A DNA stretch of 64,000 nucleotides from assembly GCA_025451235.1 (NCBI GenBank), contig JANWKT010000024.1, positions 124,001-188,000 on the forward strand, given 5' to 3'. How positions within the stretch are numbered: position 1 is the stretch's first letter; each line of letters opens with the position of its first letter. The notes under the pieces were generated by a model that was not told the origin of the DNA, made no database searches, and worked only from the letters and a program-made list of their open reading frames with translations. Source of the DNA: Flavobacteriales bacterium. GTDB taxonomy: Bacteria; Bacteroidota; Bacteroidia; CAIKAF01. The translations under genes and the position numbers were made by a program. Positions 1 through 11,375 of this stretch are shown here, one piece after another.

Positions 1-588
1 ATACGGATTAATTGCCTTTAAAACAGAAGGGTTTTGAATGAGAGCTATAGAACCAAATACTCCAAGCATCAAAAACCAAATAAGCATGACGGGTCCAAAT
101 GCTTTACCTATAAACTTCGTACCGAATTGTTGAATAGTAAACAATACAAACAAAATTCCGATAACAATGGGTACAGTTGGAATATCAATTCCCTTCTCTT
201 TATCCTCAAGTCCCTCAATAGCCGAAGTAATTGAGATCGGTGGAGTAATAATTCCATCTGCAAGCAGGGCGGCACCTCCGATTATAGCTGGGACAATTAA
301 CCATTTCTTATACCTTCTAACCAGTGTATAAAGAGAGAATATTCCACCTTCGCCCTTATTGTCGGCACGGAGAGTTATAATTACATACTTAACGGTCGTT
401 TGTAAGGTAAGAGTCCAAAAAATGCACGATAAGGCACCCAGTATCAGCTTTTCGCTAATTTTATTTTCGCCAACGATGGCTCCCATTACATAAAGAGGAG
501 AAGTTCCAATGTCCCCAAAAATAATTCCTATAGTAATTAATACACCCGCTAGTCCAAGCTTATGGCTAGTATTATCGTGATTTCCCAT
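1..588 (-). CDS. kup: KUP-family potassium uptake protein, 3' part truncated by the window edge
   Basis: Reverse-strand translation from ATG at 588: MGNHDNTSHKLGLAGVLITIGIIFGDIGTSPLYVMGAIVGENK...; GDIGTSPLY and ADGIITPPISI are typical KUP motifs. Not in the ORF track because it runs off the edge. Confidence 0.93.
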   Translation of the reverse strand, partial: MGNHDNTSHKLGLAGVLITIGIIFGDIGTSPLYVMGAIVGENKISEKLILGALSCIFWTLTLQTTVKYVIITLRADNKGEGGIFSLYTLVRRYKKWLIVPAIIGGAALLADGIITPPISITSAIEGLEDKEKGIDIPTVPIVIGILFVLFTIQQFGTKFIGKAFGPVMLIWFLMLGVFGSIALIQNPSVLKAINPY

Positions 589-630
589 TAATTATACCGG
601 TAAGGTTCAATTCTATTTACTAGATTTGTA

Positions 631-1689
631 TTGGAAATCAAATGTATGACTTTTCGCAATATTGTATTATTATTTTTAACTTTTTTATTCTTAACGGGTT
701 GTAAGGGCTTAAGCTATTATAACAATGCGACCAATCCTGCTCGGCTCTCGGTGATATTCAAAAGCCCAACTCACTTCTATACCAATATCAACCAGCAGGA
801 TTCACTTGCCTTTTACCTGGTGAATCACAATAGCCAAACCTATATAGCTCCACACTGGTGGACCGATCTATGGCTCATCGGCCAGTCAAGGTTCTACCCC
901 AAAGAGATTCTGATTCGGCCACAACCCAATGATTTGAGAATGAAAGCACTTATCATTGAACCAAATGATACAGTGCTGCTCATTAAGATTCCGGTTTCTC
1001 AGGTGCTGGGTAAAGAAAAGAACTGGCTGTATAAATCGAAAAATGTATATCCACCTCATTTGATCACCTCCAAAAAATTTTACTCCTATATTTATTTTAC
1101 AGCTGAGTATACCACCAAAATACCTAATCAGGAGGAAGTCATTAAAATAAGATCTGGAAAGCAAAAACTAACGATCAACCAGTTCAAAGAGGCGGAGCTC
1201 AAAAGCAAAAAAACCATCCTTGGTCTTTCTGCAGATATATCATCGTATAGCCTGAAGGAAAAAAAAGGGACCCTGATTTGCTCTATCGAGAACATCAGTG
1301 AATATCCTATTCAACTTTTTAATGATCCCGGATCTGTTAGATTTAAATTATATGCATATAATCCTAACAGGACCACCATGATGTTTACCCAAATGGTACT
1401 GGACAATGGAAAACTGCCAATAAATCCCATGGTGATCAACAGCAAGGCCACTAGCACCCTTACCATACCATTGGAACAAGTATTGTTTCAAACTGCACCA
1501 GAAAACCCTATCTATTATTGGTCATGGAACAAAAAAGCACCTCCTGTTTCACCCTTGGTATATGGTAAAAAGGACTTAGCAGTAGAAGTTGAATTTTGGT
1601 TCGGAATAGTAGTAGATGGCAAAGAATACTTCTCGAATATCATTAAGTTGCCAATTATGCCAACTAAGAAAAACTCATCAAAAAAATAA
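631..1689 (+). CDS. Putative lipoprotein of unknown function
   Basis: 352-aa ORF; N-terminal hydrophobic segment followed by a lipobox-like LTG-C. Start may be the internal ATG at 643. Confidence 0.7.
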   Translation: MEIKCMTFRNIVLLFLTFLFLTGCKGLSYYNNATNPARLSVIFKSPTHFYTNINQQDSLAFYLVNHNSQTYIAPHWWTDLWLIGQSRFYPKEILIRPQPNDLRMKALIIEPNDTVLLIKIPVSQVLGKEKNWLYKSKNVYPPHLITSKKFYSYIYFTAEYTTKIPNQEEVIKIRSGKQKLTINQFKEAELKSKKTILGLSADISSYSLKEKKGTLICSIENISEYPIQLFNDPGSVRFKLYAYNPNRTTMMFTQMVLDNGKLPINPMVINSKATSTLTIPLEQVLFQTAPENPIYYWSWNKKAPPVSPLVYGKKDLAVEVEFWFGIVVDGKEYFSNIIKLPIMPTKKNSSKK

Positions 1690-1694
1690 ACGTT

Positions 1695-2573
1695 TTGGAC
1701 CTTCAGTTAATCCCCAACAGACCTGAGCCGTTGTACGTTTTGCTTTGCAGTCCCGAACATTTTAAGATCGTGGATGTTAAAAATGTGCATATGCAAGGCA
1801 ATTCAGGCAAGGAGGACCATCAGAAAGCATTGGAACAATGGCAGGCCATTTATAATATTTATTTATCTGAACATAAATCAGGAAATATTCTGGGAACAAA
1901 ATTCATTATTGGTGCAAGCAATTGTGAAGACATGGTGTTTTGTGCCAACCAAAGTTTTCCCTGGATCGATGTAAATGGAAAACCAATGGTGATTATGAGT
2001 CGTATGAGATATCCTTCCAGACAAAATGAAGTTCCATTTTTCGAGTCCTTTTATCAATCCCTTCACTACACTGTTTTTCCTCCTCCGGGAGATGGATTGT
2101 TAGAAGGGATGGGAGATCTTATCCCTGTTCCTGGAAAAATGCTGATCTTTGGTGGATACGGACATAGAACTGACCTTACCACTTTGGACCAATTGAGCAA
2201 GATGCTCAGCTGCACCATTCTGCCTTTGGAGCTGGTAAACGATGCCTTTTACCATCTGGACACCTGTTTTATACCTCTGGATACCCAAACCGCTTTAATT
2301 GCCAGGGAAGCTTTCAATCAATCAGGTTACGATCAAATAAAAGCCACGTTTGCGGAAGTAATAGAAATTCCGCTCAATGAATCAGCCAAAGGGTTTGCCT
2401 TGAATGCACATGTAGTGCACGGTCAAAGATATCCTTTTGCAGTTATTCAAAAAGACAATCCCTTCACTACCTCAGTTCTCAAAGAAAAGGGTTATAAAGT
2501 CTACGAGGTGGATACTTCCGAATACATGAAATCGGGAGGGTCCGTTTTCTGTATGAAAATGATGCATTATTAG
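1695..2573 (+). CDS. Amidinotransferase/dimethylarginine dimethylaminohydrolase-like (guanidino-group modifying superfamily) protein
   Basis: ANQSFPWIDVNGKPMVIMSRMRYPSRQNE, GEGMGDLIPVPGKMLIFGGYGHRT-like region, catalytic-type His (FYHLDTCF) and C-terminal Cys (SGGSVFCMKM). Starts with a non-ATG codon (TTG). Confidence 0.75.
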   Translation: MDLQLIPNRPEPLYVLLCSPEHFKIVDVKNVHMQGNSGKEDHQKALEQWQAIYNIYLSEHKSGNILGTKFIIGASNCEDMVFCANQSFPWIDVNGKPMVIMSRMRYPSRQNEVPFFESFYQSLHYTVFPPPGDGLLEGMGDLIPVPGKMLIFGGYGHRTDLTTLDQLSKMLSCTILPLELVNDAFYHLDTCFIPLDTQTALIAREAFNQSGYDQIKATFAEVIEIPLNESAKGFALNAHVVHGQRYPFAVIQKDNPFTTSVLKEKGYKVYEVDTSEYMKSGGSVFCMKMMHY

Positions 2574-2582
2574 AAAGTTGGG

Positions 2583-4193
2583 TCACTTTTTTGACTTGGC
2601 CGCCCTTTTCTTAAATGACCTTTCAAAAAAACTATGTACAGGAAAGATCAGGGTTGCTAAAAGTACATTCATGATCAATTTGTAAACGGGTATACCCATG
2701 GTAATTCCATCTATACGCGGATCCAGAAAAACCAAAACAAACTCGAATACCAAAAGGAGTGACACAAATATAAGTCCTTGTGCAAGTCGCTCAGATACCT
2801 TGATATAACCCAAGGACATCACAATAGCCATCACTAAAAAAATAAACAACAGAATGAAAGAATATTGCAATGTGTTTCGTCTCTTTATTCTATCCTCCTC
2901 CAATCTTTCTTTTTGAATTTCGGTTTGCTCCTCAATAAATTGTTCTTTCTCAACTTCATACCTGGTTTGCATCTGAGTAGTTTTACGAAGGTTTTCCTCA
3001 TTTACCAAGCTGTCGCGATAGCTCATAAATAATTTATGGTGCTCGTAAGCTTTTTTATAGTCGCCTTGTGCACTGTCGACTTCAGATAGATTTAAATAAC
3101 ATTCCTTCATTGCTTCCATATAACCGATATCATCTGCCAGATCCAAAGCAGAAGTAAGGTACGATCGAGCCTGAGCATAATTTTTTTGGTCAAAATTTGC
3201 GTTACCCAGATTAAGATTGGTAGCAACTATTCCTGATTGATCTCCAATTGTTTCAAACATGTTCAGTGCATCCAAACTATACTTGATCCCTTCTGAATAT
3301 TTACGTTGATCTATATAAACCAACCCAATGGCAGCATACGAATTTGCTACGCCATTAAGTTCCCCCAGGTCCTGTCGGATCTCCAGCGACTTGAATAAAT
3401 TTTCCAACGCTTCGATAGATCGGCCCAAAGAATGATAGCTATTTCCGATATTGTAATAAGCAGATGCTATTCCATTTGGATTTCCCGCCCGTTTGAAGAG
3501 GATGAGGGAGATCTTAAAATTCTCTATGGCCTGCTCATCATTTCCCTGAGCATTGTATATCATTCCCGCATTTGTAAAACCAGTGGCAACACCATTTTGA
3601 TCACCTAATTCTTCATCGATCTTAAGAGAAGCAATAATGTTTCTTAATGCTTCTGGATAATCACCCAAAACAAAGTAAATATTGGAAATGTTCCCGTACG
3701 TAGAAGCCAATAATCTTTTAAGGCCAGCTCTTTCTGATATTTTAATAGATAGAGAATAATACTTCAGCGCTTCACTGTATTCTCCCTGATAAGTGTAAAT
3801 AAGTCCAATATTGTTGCAAGAGGTCGCTATTCCTTTTGCATCCTTCATATCTGCTCGAATTTGAAGAGCAGCTTCATGATTTTCCAAGGATTTCGAATAA
3901 TCCCCTCTATAAAACCAAACTATACCGAGGTTGTTGAATGCGGCAGCTTTACCTTGTATGAAATCAATTTTTTTGGTAATAGATAGAGCCTGATTCGCAT
4001 ATATCTCACTTTGATCATAATCGCCAATTCTCCAGTATTCGCCACTTAAGACATTCAAAGTATTTACTTTGTTTGTATCTTCTTTGATCGTTTGAAGAAC
4101 ATTTTTCAAAGAATCTATACGATTGACCTGTGACTTTAAAGAAACACAATTCAAAACAGAAATAAGAAGGATTAGCCTGATTCCTTTAGCCAT
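2583..4193 (-). CDS. Tetratricopeptide-repeat protein with coiled coil and C-terminal multi-pass membrane domain
   Basis: Multiple TPR units (NNLGIVWFYRGDYSKSLENHEAAL..., etc.), RDSLVNEENLRKTTQMQTRYEVEKE linker, C-terminal TM segments; paralogous to 7480-9015. Confidence 0.88.
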   Translation of the reverse strand: MAKGIRLILLISVLNCVSLKSQVNRIDSLKNVLQTIKEDTNKVNTLNVLSGEYWRIGDYDQSEIYANQALSITKKIDFIQGKAAAFNNLGIVWFYRGDYSKSLENHEAALQIRADMKDAKGIATSCNNIGLIYTYQGEYSEALKYYSLSIKISERAGLKRLLASTYGNISNIYFVLGDYPEALRNIIASLKIDEELGDQNGVATGFTNAGMIYNAQGNDEQAIENFKISLILFKRAGNPNGIASAYYNIGNSYHSLGRSIEALENLFKSLEIRQDLGELNGVANSYAAIGLVYIDQRKYSEGIKYSLDALNMFETIGDQSGIVATNLNLGNANFDQKNYAQARSYLTSALDLADDIGYMEAMKECYLNLSEVDSAQGDYKKAYEHHKLFMSYRDSLVNEENLRKTTQMQTRYEVEKEQFIEEQTEIQKERLEEDRIKRRNTLQYSFILLFIFLVMAIVMSLGYIKVSERLAQGLIFVSLLLVFEFVLVFLDPRIDGITMGIPVYKLIMNVLLATLIFPVHSFFERSFKKRAAKSKK

Positions 4194-4447
4194 GATACCG
4201 ATAGTAAGATTTACAATAAATGTATAGATTATCCCAATAAGATTATCAGGATAATTTCACATTATATTAGTACTTTACAATTTAAAAAACTAAGAATTTC
4301 AAGGCAGGCAATAAATTTAAACCAGCGTTTACCGAAGTAAATGAGGATTTAAATTTTGAAGCCTAACGCAGAACCGAGCAAAGGGAGTTCACGAATACGT
4401 TAAAGAACAATCGTGAATGAGTAAATTCAACAGTTTTTAAATTGTAA

Positions 4448-6502
<2,055 letters not shown>

Positions 6503-6714
6503 TCATGCATTTTTTTGATATTTTTTTACAGAAAAATTTGGTGGTTACAATAAAGGTTTTCTGACAGTTTTTTTGTCTGTTATGCGGGGCCGGATTTTGG
6601 GGAATTTTGACCCGGTTTTTACTGTTTTTTGTAATACTTCGCCCTCCCTTGCGATTACTTTAATTAATTTATAGGACCATTTTTATATATTAGTTAAAGA
6701 ATAAAACATCGATC

Positions 6715-7407
6715 ATGAAAAAAATACTTTTAATGGGCTCCATTGCTTTTATGGGGATCCTTACCGCACAATCGACAGCTGGTCTCATTATTGGTGAAGG
6801 TGTCCGCATTCGTACCGAGGGTTCCGCTAAGGGAAAAGAAGTAAGTAAGGTATATGGAATGCGGTCTGTTGAAATTGTGGAGGTAAGTGAGAAATGGGAT
6901 GATCTGGGTAAGAAAGATGATATGTGCCAGAGGCATAAATGGGTAAAGATAAAATGGGCAGGTGATTCAACAGGCTGGGTATATGGAAAATACTGCTACC
7001 AAAACGATGGAAGTTCATGTTTACTTACCAAAGAGACCAGCTTTCTGCTTAAAAACGTTGCATACCAACTCATGATCTTTCAAAACTACGAATATCCTGT
7101 GGGTGATGAGCAGGGATTGACCGGATGCAATAACACATATAAAATAATGATCTATGAAGTTTCATCCAAAAACTATTATCTCATCAAAGATTCGAAAAGC
7201 AAAGAGACCGAAAGTCTAATGGTTTTCTACAGCAACATGGGTCAGGGAGAAAATATTAAAAAAATCAGCGTTCAAGAAGATAAGATCATCATCGATGTAT
7301 TTATTAATTACCAAGAAGGATCAGCCACTTCTGCATACACTATTGAGAAGAATGGAGGAGTTTTTCAGGTGAGTAACTACCAGCTTTCCGAAGTAAAGTA
7401 TGATTAA
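6715..7407 (+). CDS. Secreted protein with bacterial SH3-like domain
   Basis: Signal peptide; GVRIRTEGSAKGKEVSKVYGMRSVEIVEVSEKW...WVKIKWAGDSTGWVYGKYC resembles SH3b. Confidence 0.6.
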   Translation: MKKILLMGSIAFMGILTAQSTAGLIIGEGVRIRTEGSAKGKEVSKVYGMRSVEIVEVSEKWDDLGKKDDMCQRHKWVKIKWAGDSTGWVYGKYCYQNDGSSCLLTKETSFLLKNVAYQLMIFQNYEYPVGDEQGLTGCNNTYKIMIYEVSSKNYYLIKDSKSKETESLMVFYSNMGQGENIKKISVQEDKIIIDVFINYQEGSATSAYTIEKNGGVFQVSNYQLSEVKYD

Positions 7408-7479
7408 TGGACGCATTTTTTAGTTGTGAAATACTAAAGATAAATAATTTCATACTTTTGATTTAAACCATTCCCAATC

Positions 7480-9015
7480 ATGTTAAGCTTTATTTGGTTC
7501 ACCAATCGTTTTCCTATTTACAAATATCAGTATAGACTGTTTGGTTTTCTGGTTCTATATCTCATCAATTCTCCTGTTCATATATATACCCAAAAATCCA
7601 TCACCGATTCGCTTCATACACTACTCAACAAAGCAACTGAAGATAGCAGCCGGTCTGATATACTCAACCAACTTGCCTGGGAGCAAATAAGCAATGGTTA
7701 TTTTGAAAGGTCATTCGGATATGCCAAAGAAGCAGTCATTCTATCTGATAAGTCCAATTATAAGCCAGGTAAAGCCAAAGCCCTAAATATTATTGGGGTG
7801 GCCTATACTATCCAGGGGAATTACCCTGAAGCATTAAAGTATTATCATGCCTCATTGCGTATCAAGGAATCACTTGGTGATAAAGAAGGAATGGCATCCA
7901 CCTATAATAATATTGGGCTTGTGTACGATAATCAGGGAAATTATCCGGAAGCTTTGAAGACTCACTTTATCGCATTAAGACTCGAAGAAGAAATAAGAGA
8001 TACCGATGGGGTAGCCCGATCATATAACAATATCGGACTCATTTACGACAGCCAGGGCAATTTCGATGAAGCCATTAAGAACCATTTCGCTGCCTTAGCA
8101 ATCCGAAAGAAAATCAATGACAGACATGGAATGGCGGATTCATATAGCAATATAGGGCTTATTTATATGGAAAAAGGAAATTATTCCGAAGCACTTAAAA
8201 ATCATTTGGCGTCCTTAAAAATTGAAGAAGAAACCAATGATATTCGTGGGATCGCCTACTCTTATAATAATATTGGTGCCGTTTATTCAGACTTGAAGAA
8301 TTATCCGGAAGCGCTGAAAAACTTATTTGCCGCATTAAAAATACAGGAAGAACTTGGTGATAAAGAAGGAATGGCATATTCTTACTTGGGTCTGGCCAAT
8401 GTGTTCATCCAACAAAATAAAATGTCGGAAGCTAAAAAGTATTTAAGCCCGGCTCTTGAATTTTCGAAAGAAATCGGATACAACGAAATTATAGCAGATA
8501 GTTATAAAAAACTGTATATAGTAGATAGTGCCCAGGGTAATTATAAAAATGCTTTTGAAGAACACCAACTCTATATGATTTATCGTGATAGTTTGTTTAA
8601 CGAAGAAAATACACGAAAAAGTGTACAGGTACAAATGAGGTACCAGTTTGAAAAAGAGCAGATCATCGAAGAGCAGGAAGAAAAGATGAGGATCAAGAAT
8701 GAAAAAGACCGGATTTCCCGCAGGAATACCCTACAATATACCATCATCTTTTTATTTATCCTGATGGTGATTGCTATAGTACTATCATTAGGTTTTATAA
8801 AAGTTTCACCCAGGTTGGCTCAAGGGCTTATTTTTGTTTCGTTATTGTTAGTATTCGAGTTTATCCTGGTTTATATGGACCCATTTATAGATAGTATTAC
8901 CAGTGCTATCCCTATTTATAAATTGATCGTAAATACTTTGTTAGCCATTCTTATATTTCCAATCCATGCGTTTTTGGAAAAAAGATTCAAGGGAAAAGTA
9001 AAAAAAATAGGATGA
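7480..9015 (+). CDS. Tetratricopeptide-repeat protein with C-terminal multi-pass membrane domain (paralog of 2583-4193)
   Basis: Six or more TPR units (YNNIGLVYDNQGNYPEALKTH...), same linker and TM domain (SPRLAQGLIFVSLLLVFEFILVYMDPFIDSIT...). Confidence 0.88.
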   Translation: MLSFIWFTNRFPIYKYQYRLFGFLVLYLINSPVHIYTQKSITDSLHTLLNKATEDSSRSDILNQLAWEQISNGYFERSFGYAKEAVILSDKSNYKPGKAKALNIIGVAYTIQGNYPEALKYYHASLRIKESLGDKEGMASTYNNIGLVYDNQGNYPEALKTHFIALRLEEEIRDTDGVARSYNNIGLIYDSQGNFDEAIKNHFAALAIRKKINDRHGMADSYSNIGLIYMEKGNYSEALKNHLASLKIEEETNDIRGIAYSYNNIGAVYSDLKNYPEALKNLFAALKIQEELGDKEGMAYSYLGLANVFIQQNKMSEAKKYLSPALEFSKEIGYNEIIADSYKKLYIVDSAQGNYKNAFEEHQLYMIYRDSLFNEENTRKSVQVQMRYQFEKEQIIEEQEEKMRIKNEKDRISRRNTLQYTIIFLFILMVIAIVLSLGFIKVSPRLAQGLIFVSLLLVFEFILVYMDPFIDSITSAIPIYKLIVNTLLAILIFPIHAFLEKRFKGKVKKIG

Positions 9016-9621
9016 TCAATTCATCCCTTTTTTTGCATTTGGATACAATACATCCGGTACGATCAAATAACAGCTGCTGCCTGCGTACAAGGCTCCATAA
9101 GCATCCGTTTCATAAGGTACTTCCAGGAAATAAGGTTGGGCCTTTTTTCCTTCGAGTTTTTTTACACAATCTTTAATATAACTTACCAATGTATCTTTTT
9201 TCATGATCATCCTAAAATCGCCCGTCAAAGCTTTTGGGGCAGGAGAATTTATATCCATCATTCCAAAGCTATCGTCCCATATCCCGTAACTGCAATATTT
9301 ATCGCAACCCAGGTCCTTTAAGAAGACCATTAATTCTCTACCCACTTGTTTCTCCCATTTATCAGATCCACTCCAGTTGAGCCGGGAATAGATCACAATG
9401 TTATTATTCTGTGGCTCCTGACCTTTATAGATCCCTGTGATCGTGGCTGATACATAACAATCAGCTGAATAGGAACCACAGGTAAAAGGGCCATGATGGT
9501 ATTCATCCACCTTGACTGAAGCGATGGTTTGAGATTCATAACAAAGCCAGTCAACACTATTTTCAACATGGATAATATCCGGATTGTTGAACCCGAGCAA
9601 TAAACTCAGCAAATATTTCAT
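9016..9621 (-). CDS. Hypothetical secreted protein, tandem paralog of 9656-10285
   Basis: Shared motifs with neighbour: NSVDWLCYES, MVFLK, ALTGDF, SYI-DC-KKL-GK, VPDVLYP. Confidence 0.7.
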   Translation of the reverse strand: MKYLLSLLLGFNNPDIIHVENSVDWLCYESQTIASVKVDEYHHGPFTCGSYSADCYVSATITGIYKGQEPQNNNIVIYSRLNWSGSDKWEKQVGRELMVFLKDLGCDKYCSYGIWDDSFGMMDINSPAPKALTGDFRMIMKKDTLVSYIKDCVKKLEGKKAQPYFLEVPYETDAYGALYAGSSCYLIVPDVLYPNAKKGMN

Positions 9622-9655
9622 AGTAGAGATTTTATATGACTACACATTTATCCCT

Positions 9656-10285
9656 TTATCGTTCATCCGTAACTAGTTTTGCTTCCGGGTACAAAACATC
9701 CGGCACATAAATACCCTCCATATTTATCGGAAAAAAACCATCAGTGGAAGGTGTTTCCAGAAAGGCTTTTTTCACCGTTTTCCCCTGTAATTTCTTTAAA
9801 CAATCTTCAATATAACTTTCAATCGTCAGCTTCTGTATGAGTATATTAAAATCACCTGTAATAGCCCGACCTTCAGGATTGGAAATATCTATCACCCCAT
9901 TGAAAGGATCCCATACCCAATAGGTAGGGATCTTTTTGTTGGGCAAGGTTTTTAAGAACATAAAAATATCATTCCCCACCATTTTCTTCCATGCAGCTTC
10001 ATATTTTGAATTTAAGGTAGCGTAAATAACCATGTGATCGCCGGCGGATACATTTCCTTTGAAACTCTTGGAAACTGAAATATAGATCGCAAATCTCTCT
10101 GGATAATCAAAAAGGGCTATCTTCTCTTTTTTGCAGGAATCCATTTTTACCAATGCAATCATTTCAGATTCATAACAAAGCCAGTCAACACTATTGGCTG
10201 TATAATTTTCCTCCGGATGCAGGAGTAAACTAAAAAGTATGGATAATAAATAATTCACGGTAAGAATAGCTTTTAAAGATAGCAA
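9656..10285 (-). CDS. Hypothetical secreted protein, tandem paralog of 9016-9621
   Basis: NSVDWLCYESEMIALVK...AITGDFNILIQK...SYIEDCLKKLQGK...VPDVLYPEAK. True start may be a GTG at 10258 (VNYLLSILFS...), which aligns with the paralog start. Confidence 0.7.
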   Translation of the reverse strand: MLSLKAILTVNYLLSILFSLLLHPEENYTANSVDWLCYESEMIALVKMDSCKKEKIALFDYPERFAIYISVSKSFKGNVSAGDHMVIYATLNSKYEAAWKKMVGNDIFMFLKTLPNKKIPTYWVWDPFNGVIDISNPEGRAITGDFNILIQKLTIESYIEDCLKKLQGKTVKKAFLETPSTDGFFPINMEGIYVPDVLYPEAKLVTDER

Positions 10286-10907
10286 TAAAATGAAAAGCGG
10301 TACCTCCCATTACAAATATATGCCAGATAGCATGGCTATACAATAGTTTTTGATTCTTATAAAAGATCACCCCAAAGGTGTAGGACAATCCACCCGCCAA
10401 GATCCACCAGAACACCTCCAGCGGCATTTTGCTTAGAGGTTGGTAAATGAATATGGCCATCCATCCTAAAAATAAATAGAGGATAACGGATAGCCATTGG
10501 TATTTACCGGTAAAGAATATTTTTAACACACTCCCAGCCAATATAATTCCCCACATGGTAGCCATGAACCAGGTAGCCGTAGCTGCGGGTACATATTTTT
10601 GTACCACAGCTGCATAGGTCCCCCCAATTAAAAAGAAAATACTGATATGGTCGATGATCCTTCTTTTGGCTTTTTTAGCAGGATCTTTGGTGAGATGATA
10701 AATGGTAGAAGAAGCATACATAAATACACTTCCAAAAAAGAAAAGAAGGATTCCCAGAATGGATTGGATCCCTTCCCCTTTATATGCTTTTAGTACAAGG
10801 AAAGGATAAACAACCAAAACAGCCAATAAACCTATACCGTGGGTTAGGGCATTCGCTTTTTCTTCAGAAGGGGTTTGAGGTCTCTTTTGTTTTTTCGATT
10901 TATTCAT
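10230..10907 (-). CDS. Hemolysin III family (TrhA/PAQR-like) integral membrane protein
   Basis: EEKANALTHGIGLLAVLVV, FMYASSTIYHLT, DHISIFFLIGGTYA, SHAIWHIFVMGGTAFHFIAI. Confidence 0.9.
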   Translation of the reverse strand: MNKSKKQKRPQTPSEEKANALTHGIGLLAVLVVYPFLVLKAYKGEGIQSILGILLFFFGSVFMYASSTIYHLTKDPAKKAKRRIIDHISIFFLIGGTYAAVVQKYVPAATATWFMATMWGIILAGSVLKIFFTGKYQWLSVILYLFLGWMAIFIYQPLSKMPLEVFWWILAGGLSYTFGVIFYKNQKLLYSHAIWHIFVMGGTAFHFIAIFKSYSYRELFIIHTF

Positions 10908-11373
10908 TTAAATCTTCCTCGTACATCAGGTACAAATAGTACTGTGAAACATCCTCTCCCCCATTTAAATCAACAGCATAGTTACCAACAATCCATAGTG
11001 TCCTCCACATATTTCCAGTACCTTCTGTTTTGGAAGGTTTCCCAAATGCTTTGCTCAAGATTTTCTCAATTTCTGAGTCATCCGCATATTTACCAAAGTT
11101 CATCTGAATTTTCATTACTCCACCTTTATCAAACAGAACACTTACTTCGGTAACAGGAAACCCAAGATAATTTTTATCAAAACCGGTTTTTAAAGTAATC
11201 CACTTAGTTTTAGGTTCAACCGAGGGAGGATTGTCGGCATATGGTTTTAAGCCAGTGTAGTTCATTCCCAACTTTATTTTTCCAGTTGAGTATGCATGGA
11301 CCGAATCAATGGGTTGAGCGGAAGCAATCAGTGCATTGAGTATGAAAAGAAGAAAGACAATGGCACACTTCAT
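10900..11373 (-). CDS. Hypothetical secreted protein
   Basis: 157-aa ORF with signal peptide (MKCAIVFLLFILNALIASAQP); no recognised domain. Confidence 0.6.
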   Translation of the reverse strand: MKCAIVFLLFILNALIASAQPIDSVHAYSTGKIKLGMNYTGLKPYADNPPSVEPKTKWITLKTGFDKNYLGFPVTEVSVLFDKGGVMKIQMNFGKYADDSEIEKILSKAFGKPSKTEGTGNMWRTLWIVGNYAVDLNGGEDVSQYYLYLMYEEDLNE

Positions 11374-11375
11374 AT

